Assembly: GCA_012032555.1 (NCBI GenBank)
Contig: JAAUSR010000058.1
Location: forward strand, 1-34,113
Direction: 5' to 3'
From: Thioploca sp.
GTDB lineage: Bacteria > Pseudomonadota > Gammaproteobacteria > Beggiatoales > Beggiatoaceae
Length of the DNA stretch: 34,113 nucleotides
Shown here one piece after another: positions 17,561 through 25,986 of the stretch (its first letter is position 1; each line of letters begins with the position of its first letter). Under the pieces are notes generated by a model, which made no database searches, was not told the origin of the DNA, and saw only the letters and a list, made by a program, of their open reading frames with translations. The translations under genes and the position numbers were made by a program.

Positions 17561-18252
17561 CTGCACGCACCGAGGAACAAGCTAGTTCACTCGAACAAAC
17601 CGCTTGTGCTATGAGCCAAATCACGACTACCATTCAACGTAATACTGACAATGCTAAAAATGCCAATCAATTAGCCAATAGTGCTTCAGCCATAGCCAAC
17701 AATGGTGGTCAAGTGATGCAACAAGTGATTAATAACATGCATCAAATCCAAACTTCTTCGCGAAAAATCTCCCTGATCGTTAATGTTATCAATGAAATTG
17801 CCTTCCAAACTAATTTACTGGCTCTTAATGCTGCCGTTGAGGCTGCTCGTGCTGGTGAGCAAGGGCGTGGCTTTGCGGTGGTTGCCGCCGAGGTTAGAAA
17901 TCTAGCACAACGCTCAGCTAATGCCACTCAAGAAATTAAAGGCTTAATTGCAGAATCCGTAAAAAATGTCAAAGCCGGGACTCAATTGGTTGATAACGCC
18001 GGTGAGAATATGCAGGAGATTATTACTTCTATTGGTAAAGTGACCAAAATGATCGCTGAAATTTCGGTGGATTCTACCGAACAACTGGAAGGCGTTAAAC
18101 AAATTAATTTAGCCATCGCTGAAATGGATGATATGACCCAACAAAATAATACTTTTGTGGATACAGCGGCGAAAAATGCCCAACAATTGGTTGAACAAGC
18201 TGTTCAATTAACTACAGCATTTACGCAATTTAAGGTAGAAAAAATTGATTGA
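17545..18252 (+). pseudogene. Methyl-accepting chemotaxis protein, 3' part (signalling domain)
   Basis: This continues the chemoreceptor in the next frame: GNRILAARTEEQASSLEQTA joins directly to the ...NAAREIEK of the first part. It holds the cytoplasmic coiled-coil with adaptation sites and the highly conserved hairpin tip (NEIAFQTNLLALNAAVEAAR, then AGEQGRGFAVVAAEVRNLAQ), which binds CheA/CheW. It ends with a Thr/Gln-rich helix (DDMTQQNNTFVDTAAKNAQQ) and has no CheR-binding pentapeptide. An ATG at 17611 could start a soluble fragment, but there is no clear ribosome site. The repaired receptor would be about 1085 residues. Confidence 0.85.
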
Positions 18253-18340
18253 TAATGTGAGTTCGATATTGGCTTTAGATTTGTTTCTTTTTGTAACATA
18301 GGTAAGTAACAATCGAAGCACATACACTGGAGAAATAGAG

Positions 18341-19207
18341 ATGAAAAGAATTCTTTACGGAAATTGTTTACAGCAATTTGAAATTTTAGAAGGGTATGCA
18401 GAAGGTAACCTTGGCAAGCTCCTGAAATTCTCTGATAGAGCTTCCGCTTTCTTGTTTCTTGCTAATTTATGTCATCGCAACCATTCCAATCAAGTCACTT
18501 TACGAGAGGTTTTATTCACGAGAGAACAGACTTGCTGGGAAGATTGCATTGTTCTTGAAAGACTTTCTTGGGAATTAGTATCTGGTTCTATTCAGATAAG
18601 AAATATAGAAGAAAAATTAGGGACTGGACGATCACTTATTTTATCGTTTGACGATGGACCGGCACCTAATGATGCACTTACAAGCATTTTGAATACCTTG
18701 GAAAAGAATGCGATCAAAGCAGAGTTTTATGTTCTTGGTAAAAAGGTGAAAGCTAACCCTTCTTTAGCTAAGATGATTGTCAGTAAAGGGCACCGGATCC
18801 AAAATCATTCGTGGAGCCACAAGAATTTAGCAACCGCAACTGAAAAGGATGTTAAGTCAGAATTACAGAAAACTCAAGATATTATCAAACAAATGACTGG
18901 CGTAGTAGCAACGAAAGTTCGTCCACCCTATGGTGCTGGTGGTTGGGGCAAGTTCGATCCAGAATTGCTCAAATCGGCTCAGAGCTTGTCACTAACAATT
19001 CAAAACTGGGACATTGATACCGAGGATTGGAAATCTCCTCAGGGAATTGGTTCAGAGAAACTGAAAAACATTGAGAAACAGCTTCGTGATAAAAAGGATA
19101 AAACCATACTAAATATACTTATGCACGTCAAAAGTGAGACTGCTCGAGATCTAAATACTTTTATCTCTACTTTGAACGAATGGGGTTTTACCTTTGCCGA
19201 TCCTTAA
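18341..19207 (+). CDS. Polysaccharide deacetylase (CE4/NodB domain) with an unknown N-terminal domain
   Basis: The protein has 288 residues. From about 98 it is a carbohydrate esterase 4 domain, metal-dependent enzymes that remove acetyl groups from N-acetylated sugars in peptidoglycan, chitin or exopolysaccharide. Motif 1 SFDDGPAPN has Asp104 and Asp105, motif 2 HSWSHKN has metal ligands His156 and His160, motif 3 is RPPYGAGG at 194-201, and motif 4/5 regions are IQNWDIDTEDW and ILNILMH. Residues 1-95 match nothing I know, contain no signal peptide and include several Cys. CE4 enzymes usually act outside the cytoplasm, so the absence of an export signal is odd. The neighbouring lipoprotein gene follows after 64 bases. 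Confidence 0.85.
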   Translation: MKRILYGNCLQQFEILEGYAEGNLGKLLKFSDRASAFLFLANLCHRNHSNQVTLREVLFTREQTCWEDCIVLERLSWELVSGSIQIRNIEEKLGTGRSLILSFDDGPAPNDALTSILNTLEKNAIKAEFYVLGKKVKANPSLAKMIVSKGHRIQNHSWSHKNLATATEKDVKSELQKTQDIIKQMTGVVATKVRPPYGAGGWGKFDPELLKSAQSLSLTIQNWDIDTEDWKSPQGIGSEKLKNIEKQLRDKKDKTILNILMHVKSETARDLNTFISTLNEWGFTFADP

Positions 19208-19271
19208 CTACCTTTTCAATTCAGTTAGGAAAGGCCATCTATCTGTGTAAAGGGTTAGCATACCGAAAAAA

Positions 19272-19649
19272 ATGATAAATGCAATGAGACGGATATTATT
19301 ATTCTTTGAAATTATTACGATTCTTTTGTTGAGTAGTTGTCATGCTCAATTGTTGGAACAAGCGAGTATTAGCTATCAGAAGCATCATGATTACACTAGC
19401 CTGGAAACGATTTACCAACACTTAACTAAAGGCATGGAACGTACAGATATCGAACGCCTTCTTGGCGAGCCGGATTATTCCCCAATCGAAGGGCAATACT
19501 ATTATTCCTCTGACCGTGAAGATTATCTTGAAAACGGGAACGTTGGTCAAAATAAAGTATCTGTTGGCGTGGTCTTAGATTATAACAATGACAAAGGCAT
19601 TCTCACTGATGAACTTCAAATGTTCTGGTTGGTACCCATTGGAGAATAG
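19272..19649 (+). CDS. Small lipoprotein with a BamE/SmpA-like segment
   Basis: This is a 125-residue predicted outer-membrane or periplasmic lipoprotein. The signal peptide runs to a lipobox LSSC with lipidated Cys23 (hydrophobic stretch ILLFFEIITILLLSS). The segment YQHLTKGMERTDIERLLGEP is like the helix pair of SmpA/OmlA/BamE-type folds (.L..GM....V..LLG.P). The rest has a beta-like YYYSSDR and VSVGVVLDYNND. This resemblance is short and the protein could be another small-lipoprotein family. No strong ribosome site is seen; ATG 19284 is an alternative start but leaves a shorter n-region. No role can be assigned. Confidence 0.65.
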   Translation: MINAMRRILLFFEIITILLLSSCHAQLLEQASISYQKHHDYTSLETIYQHLTKGMERTDIERLLGEPDYSPIEGQYYYSSDREDYLENGNVGQNKVSVGVVLDYNNDKGILTDELQMFWLVPIGE

Positions 19650-19737
19650 CCCGTAAAATTTTAAAGTGCGAAGCAGAAAAGTATTAAGTGTCAGAATGGG
19701 TTGTGATAACTAAGAGACAAGACCAAGGAATAGCAAT

Positions 19738-20808
19738 ATGGATGATGATAACCAACCTGTTTACAGGATAAGGAGATGGGTATTAATAACCGTTATTGGC
19801 TTACTATCCACAGTCGCTGCTCAACCACCGAATCAAGGCGGCGGGCCACCAGCGCTACCAGTGAAAATAGCACCCGTCAAGATCAGCACTGTCACCGACG
19901 AGGTCACCACTATCGGTACTTTACGGGCAGAAGAAAGTGTGGTCATCCGCTCAGAAATTGCCGGGCGAGTGTTATCGATTCACTTCACCGAAGGTCAACA
20001 AATTTCCCAAAATGATAAACTGATAACCCTCGATTCGGCTGAATACCAAGCTCAACGAGAAGAAAGTGCGGTAGCGGTAAAACTTAACCAACTCAACTTT
20101 GAGCGCGTTAAAGATTTATACAACAAACAATTATCGAGTCGTCAAGCCTATGACGAAGCTCAAGCGAAGTTAGAAGAATCTCGCGCTCGTCAGGCGTTGG
20201 ATCAAGTGCGATTGGATAAAACCGTGATCCATGCACCTTTCGATGGCGTGCTCGGATTACGCCGAATTAGTCCCGGTGCCTATATCCAGCCTGGTCAGGA
20301 TTTAGTGACTTTGGCCAAGACTGATTCCGTTAAGCTTGATTTTCGGGTATCAGAGCGCTTTCTCCCGCAAATTCACCTGGGTCAACCCGTTAAAATTACA
20401 CTCGATGCTTATCCTAATCAAACCTTTACTGGCAAAGTTTACGCTAGTGAAGTGAGTGTAGATGAAGAAACGCGCACGCTGCTGCTACGCGCTAGCCTCT
20501 CTAATCCCGGCGGCGAATTAAAACCCGGCATGTTTGCTCGCGTCGCGTTAGTGCTGGAAGAACGTCACCATGCTTTACTGATTCCGGAGCAAGCCTTAGT
20601 TCCGCAAGGTCAAGATAACTTGGTATTTAAAATTGTCGAGGGCAAAGCATTGCAAACTAAAGTGATGTTAGGACAGCGGCGCGAAGGTGAAGTAGAAATC
20701 TTGGTTGGCTTAAGCGCTAAAGATAAAGTGGTGACTGATGGTCAAATTAAACTTCGTGATGGGATGTCGGTAGTTATTCTACCGAATACCCCACCGCTGG
20801 CAAAATAA
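19738..20808 (+). CDS. RND efflux periplasmic adaptor (membrane fusion protein)
   Basis: A 356-residue adaptor of the HlyD/AcrA family that links an inner-membrane RND pump to an outer-membrane channel. A single N-terminal helix (WVLITVIGLLSTVAA at about 14-28) serves as anchor or signal. The lipoyl halves are seen as IRSEIAGRVLSIHFTEGQQI and TVIHAPFDGVLGLRRISPGA, with a short alpha-hairpin between (about 100-160, coiled-coil pattern). The beta-barrel and membrane-proximal domains follow (VRLDFRVSERF-like strand at KLDFRVSERFLPQIHLGQPV; LKPGMFARVALV; LIPEQALVP). AAGGA precedes the ATG. The pump gene starts 4 bases after its stop. It is closer to the MdtA/MexH-like adaptors than to lipidated AcrA since there is no lipobox. 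Confidence 0.92.
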   Translation: MDDDNQPVYRIRRWVLITVIGLLSTVAAQPPNQGGGPPALPVKIAPVKISTVTDEVTTIGTLRAEESVVIRSEIAGRVLSIHFTEGQQISQNDKLITLDSAEYQAQREESAVAVKLNQLNFERVKDLYNKQLSSRQAYDEAQAKLEESRARQALDQVRLDKTVIHAPFDGVLGLRRISPGAYIQPGQDLVTLAKTDSVKLDFRVSERFLPQIHLGQPVKITLDAYPNQTFTGKVYASEVSVDEETRTLLLRASLSNPGGELKPGMFARVALVLEERHHALLIPEQALVPQGQDNLVFKIVEGKALQTKVMLGQRREGEVEILVGLSAKDKVVTDGQIKLRDGMSVVILPNTPPLAK

Positions 20809-20812
20809 CGAT

Positions 20813-23800
20813 ATGATTATTTCAGAAATTTCTATTCGCCGACCGGTGCTAGCGACGGTTATGAGCTTGTTATTAGCACTGGTCGGGGTAATTGCCTTCC
20901 AGCGATTATCGATACGTGAATATCCTAAAATCGACTCGCCGGTGGTATCCGTGCGTACCGTATACACCGGTGCCAGCGCCGAAATTATTGAAAGTCAAAT
21001 CACTCGTCCCTTGGAAGAATCTTTAGCCGGCATTGAAGGTATTCGCACCCTCAAATCGGTTAGCCGCGAACAGGTGAGTCAAATTACCATCGAATTTATC
21101 CTCAGCCGTGATCCCGATGCCGCTGCCAATGATGTGCGCGACCGGGTATCACGAGCACGGGGATTATTGCCAGAAGAAGCCGATGACCCGGTCGTAGCAA
21201 AAATTGAAGCCGATGCCAATGCTATCCTTTGGTTCGCTTTTTCTAGCGATCGTCATAGTGCCTTGGAAATTACCGACTATGCTCGTCGTCAAGTGATTGA
21301 TCGTTTGCAAACCTTGCCCGGGGTAGCGCGGGTGATCATCGGTGGTGAACGACGTTACGCTATGCGCATCTGGCTAGATCGAGAACGGTTAGCAGCTTAT
21401 GGCTTAACACCACAAGATGTGGAAAATGCTTTGCGTCAACAGAATTTAGAAGTTCCCTCTGGACGCATTGAAAGCCAGCAACGGGAATTTACTGTGCTCG
21501 CCGTTACCGATTTGCGTAAACCAGAAGAATTTAATAACGTGATTATCAAACAAGCCAATGGCTATCCGGTGCGATTAAAGGACATCGGGCGAGCTGAAAT
21601 CGGCGCTGAAGATGAACGTAATTCGGTACGCTTTATGGGTAAAGCTGCGGTGGGATTGGGTATCGTCAAGCAAGCCACTGCCAATACTTTGGAAGTAGCC
21701 ACAGCAGCACGCCAACAAGCTGAAAATATGAAGAATTTGTTACCCGCCGGCATGACTTTGCACGTGGCTTTTGATTCCTCGGTTTTTGTCGATAAATCTA
21801 TCGAAGCCGTGTACCACACCATGAGTGAAGCATTACTGCTGGTTACATTAGTCATTTTTCTATTTCTCCGCAATCTGCGCGCGACGCTGATCCCGTTTAT
21901 CACCATTCCGCTATCGCTGACGGGTGCGTTTATTTTTCTCTGGGCTTTCGGGTTTTCTATTAATATTTTGACTTTATTAGGATTAGTGCTCGCCATCGGG
22001 TTAGTCGTCGATGATGCTATCGTCATGCTAGAAAATATTCACCGCCATGTTGAAGAGGGTATTCCACCCTTCAAAGCAGCATTAATGGGCGCTCAGGAAA
22101 TTGGTTTTGCGGTGTTAGCCATGACCACCACGCTAGCAGCGGTATTTATTCCTTTGACCTTTAGCACCGGCAATATTGGACGACTGTTTACTGAATTTGC
22201 CTTAACCGTGGTGGCAGCCGTGCTAATGTCTGGTTTTGTGGCTTTGACCCTGACACCGATGATGTGTTCTAAAATGCTGCGTCACCAAGTCCGACATAAT
22301 TGGCTATACCGTCTGATTGAATCCCTCCTCAATGGCATTAACTGGTTTTATAAAACGCTATTGCGCTGGAGCCTCAAAGTGCGTTGGTTAATCTTATTGA
22401 TTTTTCTGGGCGTAACGGTTGCGGCCGGCTATTATACGCTACAACTTAAGGAAGAACTTTCACCGCTAGAAGATCGGGGAATCATTGTGGGCATGGTGCT
22501 AGCACCAGAAGGGGCTACCCTAGCGTACACTGACAGTTATGCCCAACAAATCGAAACCTTTTATCAACAGATTCCGGAAGTCCGTACTTATTTTATGGTA
22601 GTCGCACCTGGCTTGGAACGACCTAATCCGGTCAATACGGCTTTGTCTTTTGTTAGCCTTAAACCCTGGGAAGAGCGGCAACGTAGCCAACAAGAAATTG
22701 CCAAGGAATTATTCCCCAAATTCATGGGATTAGCTGGAGTACTGGCCTTTCCCATTAGTCCCCCCTCACTAGGACAAAGTTTTCGCAGTTTGCCAGTACA
22801 ATTCGTTATCCAAGCCAATTCCTACTCGCATTTGGAAAAACTGGTGAACGCACTGATGGCTAAGGTACGCGATAATCCTAACCTACAAAAACTCGATAGC
22901 GATTTGAAACTCAATAAACCGCAGTTAGTGGTAACGGTTGACCGTGATAAGCTGGCTGATGTTGGTGTGCGAGTAGAAGATGTCGGACGGACTTTGGAAA
23001 CTTTACTGGGTGGACGACAAGTCACTCGTTTCAAACAGGAAGGTGAACAATACGATGTGATTGTGCAATTAGCTGATAAAGATCGCACTCGCCCCAATGA
23101 TTTGACTGCTATCTTTGTTCGAGGACGGGATGGCAAACTGATTCAGTTATCCAATTTAGTTAAGGTAAAAGAAACTGTCGCGCCGAAAGAACTCAATCAC
23201 TTTAATCGAATGCGTGCTGCCATTATTTCCGCTGATTTAGCGCCGGGTTACAGCTTAGGTGAAGCGCTGAATTTTATGGAACAAGCCGCACGTGAAACCT
23301 TAGATAACAGCGTACAAATTACACTTGATGGCCAATCTCGTGAATTCCGCGAATCGGGTGCTGAATTATGGCTCACTTTCGGTTTAGCCTTGGTTTTCAT
23401 TTACCTGGTATTAGCAGCGCAGTTTGAAAGTTTTACCAGCCCATTTGCCATTATGTTCACCGTGCCCCTGGCCATTCTCGGTGCCGTGTTAGCGCTACAC
23501 TATACCGGTTCTACGCTTAATGTGTACAGCAAAATTGGTTTAGTGATGTTGGTCGGATTAATCACCAAACATGGCATCCTCATCGTCGAGTTTGCCAACC
23601 AGTTACAGGAAAAAGGCTACGCGGTACGGGAAGCGGTAGTAGAAGCCGCTGGTCTACGTCTGCGCCCGATCTTGATGACCACAGCGGCTATGGTACTGGG
23701 GGCGACCCCGTTGGCATTGGCTACTGGCGCTGGTGCGCAAAGCCGCCAACCGATTGGTTGGGTCATCGTGGGCGGCTTATTATTAGGTACTTTTTTAACT

Positions 23801-23866
23801 TTATTTGTCATTCCATCGGCTTATACGCTGATAGTCGGAAAGCGTAAATTGGTAGTAGAAGATTAA
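20813..23866 (+). CDS. RND-family efflux pump permease (HAE1/AcrB type)
   Basis: A 1017-residue proton-driven inner-membrane exporter. The start ISEISIRRPVLATVMSLLL is the usual TM1. GLVVDDAIVMLENIHRHVEEG in TM4 carries the adjacent Asp pair of the proton relay, and GLITKHGILIVEFANQLQEKG in TM10 the partner Lys. Two large periplasmic loops with porter and docking subdomains are present (for example FIQTRPxxP-like AP and LERPNPVNTALSFVSLKPWE). Twelve helices fit the length. Sequence features such as AIIESQITRPLEESLAGIEG-like and VRVEDVGRTLETLLGG suggest the MexF/MdtB-like side of the family, generally drugs or organic compounds rather than metals. It is cotranscribed with the adaptor upstream. 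No outer-membrane channel or regulator gene is adjacent, so a TolC-type protein must be borrowed from elsewhere. Confidence 0.94.
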   Translation: MIISEISIRRPVLATVMSLLLALVGVIAFQRLSIREYPKIDSPVVSVRTVYTGASAEIIESQITRPLEESLAGIEGIRTLKSVSREQVSQITIEFILSRDPDAAANDVRDRVSRARGLLPEEADDPVVAKIEADANAILWFAFSSDRHSALEITDYARRQVIDRLQTLPGVARVIIGGERRYAMRIWLDRERLAAYGLTPQDVENALRQQNLEVPSGRIESQQREFTVLAVTDLRKPEEFNNVIIKQANGYPVRLKDIGRAEIGAEDERNSVRFMGKAAVGLGIVKQATANTLEVATAARQQAENMKNLLPAGMTLHVAFDSSVFVDKSIEAVYHTMSEALLLVTLVIFLFLRNLRATLIPFITIPLSLTGAFIFLWAFGFSINILTLLGLVLAIGLVVDDAIVMLENIHRHVEEGIPPFKAALMGAQEIGFAVLAMTTTLAAVFIPLTFSTGNIGRLFTEFALTVVAAVLMSGFVALTLTPMMCSKMLRHQVRHNWLYRLIESLLNGINWFYKTLLRWSLKVRWLILLIFLGVTVAAGYYTLQLKEELSPLEDRGIIVGMVLAPEGATLAYTDSYAQQIETFYQQIPEVRTYFMVVAPGLERPNPVNTALSFVSLKPWEERQRSQQEIAKELFPKFMGLAGVLAFPISPPSLGQSFRSLPVQFVIQANSYSHLEKLVNALMAKVRDNPNLQKLDSDLKLNKPQLVVTVDRDKLADVGVRVEDVGRTLETLLGGRQVTRFKQEGEQYDVIVQLADKDRTRPNDLTAIFVRGRDGKLIQLSNLVKVKETVAPKELNHFNRMRAAIISADLAPGYSLGEALNFMEQAARETLDNSVQITLDGQSREFRESGAELWLTFGLALVFIYLVLAAQFESFTSPFAIMFTVPLAILGAVLALHYTGSTLNVYSKIGLVMLVGLITKHGILIVEFANQLQEKGYAVREAVVEAAGLRLRPILMTTAAMVLGATPLALATGAGAQSRQPIGWVIVGGLLLGTFLTLFVIPSAYTLIVGKRKLVVED

Positions 23867-24186
23867 ACATTTCACTGGCTACCTAGCTATTTCAAATTCA
23901 AATGTAAAAACCGGTAGGTTGAGTGTAGCGTAATCCAACGTTTGGATCGGCCCTACTCATTATTATTGGCTTAAGAGGTAACTCTTTTGGCATTCACAAA
24001 CGACCTGTTTTGTTAAAGCCATCAATTGATGGCAGAAGAGCAGAAGCTTATTTTTTGCAATCTTGAACTCAATTAGTTATCATAAAAATGGTAACTATAA
24101 ACTGTGTTTTACCAAAGCAGTTGGATTTTCTTTAACCGACCTATAATTAAAAAAATTGCCCTTAATTCGACCACTTGAGGCATCTT
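23867..24186. other. Intergenic region with one GTAGG-type palindromic repeat
   Basis: No gene is visible in these 320 bases. A short repeat bounded by GTAGG (23914-23918) and CCTAC (23952-23956) contains the perfect hairpin ATCCAA-CGT-TTGGAT (23933-23947). The remainder is AT-rich and presumably contains the promoter of the large surface-protein gene; TTGAGG at 24175-24180 serves as its ribosome site. Confidence 0.55.
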
Positions 24187-25986
24187 ATGCGAAACGACTA
24201 TAGTTCTTTCTTTGGCTGTCCTTGGAAGCGGACCAGCTTAATCTTAACTCTTCTAACCATTTTTCCTCTATACACTGAAGCGGCGGTAGAACCAACTATT
24301 CGAGCAGTTGGTAGTGCATCTTTATTGCTCAGAAATGATGGGGTGTTATTTCAACTGGGTGGACAAGCTTTTACGCCAGTCACACTTCCGTCAACTGTTA
24401 TTTCGCCTATTCAACCTCAAACAGCTATTTTAACCAATGTTGATTCTTTGCCTATTTTAAAAGATCAGTATGGTAGTGATGAAAGTAACTATATCAATGG
24501 AATGGTGTTAGCCATAGTGTCTACTCCAGAAATAAATCGAGCATTATTTACTTGGAGTCTCAGCAGTTCAGATCCCACTAAAGCACAACCTACTCAAGTG
24601 AATGGATTGTCAGATGTGAAGGATATTTTTCGTAGTAGCTCTTGTTATTATGATTATGATTGTAAATCTTCTTATTTTGTACTCACTAGTACAGGCACTA
24701 TTTTCAACGTAGATACAAATAATACTGCTACACCACTAAGCGGTTTATCAGATGTGAAGTTAATTACCGCTGATTCGTCTCGTTATGTGGCACTCACTAA
24801 TGCTGGCACGGTATTTTATGGCAACTGGAATAGCAGTAACAATCAATACGATCCGGCTATCCAAATCGCCAACCTAACCAATGTCAAAGATATAAAATAT
24901 CTGAATAATGTGACTTACGCTTTAGCTGACGGCAAAGTGTACGGTTGGACCTGGGTATTCGATCCAGCGACTTCCACTTATCTACCCACAATCGTTACTG
25001 CTGTTAAGGATGCCGCCGGAAGTGAGTTATCTGCGGTGAAAGAATTACGTTGGAAGGATCAAACCTTGGCCATAACACAAGCTGGAACGGTCCTTTGGTG
25101 GAGATGGAATGAAGATAATAAGGTTCCTACGGTAGCGCTTCCTATTACCAATTTACCGAATGTTGCAGAGATTGTTGGAAAATCATCTCCTTATCTAGCT
25201 CGAACTTCAACTGGAGAAGTATATTATTGGCTATGGAAAGAATCTTCCAATGCACCCACTAGTGCTTCTCAAATCACTTTGCCTGGTACAGTTAAGACCT
25301 TTTTTACACCGAGCAGTAGCTATGTTTTTGCTGTTTTGAATAATGAGGAAGTTTACAGTTGGTATTGGGATAGTAGTAACAATAATAATCCGAGCACGCC
25401 TACCATAATTCAAGGGTTATCTACTCCCAAGGAATTTTATTACTATTATTCTTCTTATTATGGATACTCTTACTTGGCCCTAACGGAAGGTAAAGAAGTT
25501 TATAGGATTAATGGAGGTAGTGCTACTTTAATTTCTAGTTTATCAGATGTGAAAACCATTGTAATAGGAAATCGTCAGTTGTTCCTGCAAGAAAATGGAG
25601 TTCTATGTAGTACTGATTACAGTAACAGTAGTAGTTATTTGTGCGGTATAGAAAATCTCTTAGTAGGGCCTAATACCGTATTAACTTCTCTCACTGTAAA
25701 CAAGACCGGAACTGGAGAAGGTACAGTTACAGCAAATATAGGAACAATTAACTGTGGTAGCGGTTGTAGTGGTAACTATCTTCCAGAACAAATAGTAACT
25801 TTGCGAGCTCAATCTGAGATAGGTTCTGAATTCATCAGTTGGAGTAATAATTGTACTAATACTGATCCAGTAACACCTACAACCAAGGTAACACTTACTA
25901 ATGCAGTGACTTGTACTGCTACCTTTAATCAAGCCCCGCTTCGTCAGTTAACTGTGAAAAAGAGGGTACTGGAAATGGAACTATAA
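24187..25986 (+). pseudogene. Very large exported surface protein, part 1 (RCC1-like repeats)
   Basis: This is the N-terminal third of a gene broken twice. ATG 24187 with TTGAGG 6 bases upstream is preferred to the upstream TTG. A signal peptide ends near TEAAVEP. Residues about 35-490 are about a dozen imperfect repeats of the RCC1/BLIP-II type: L.DVK.I......YVALTN.GTV..W.W.....P...TPI.GL, rich in aromatic and Ser/Asn residues, predicted to form a beta-propeller. They are followed by Cys-bearing repeats (LTVNKTGTGEGTVTANIG, CGSGCSG, FISWSNNC) like divergent InlB B-repeats. The frame then reads LRQLTVKKRVLEMEL and stops at 25986; the next B-repeat continues in the adjacent frame if one A is added at 25957-25961. 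Confidence 0.75.

Noticed and set aside
19776-20015. Second plus-strand frame at the start of the efflux adaptor gene
   Set aside because: The adaptor frame has the correct domain sequence here; the alternative is Arg/Ser-rich with no known motif.
21562-22026. Minus-strand frame within the RND pump gene
   Set aside because: It is a shadow of a long, fully conserved gene; composition is low-complexity and no start signal is present.
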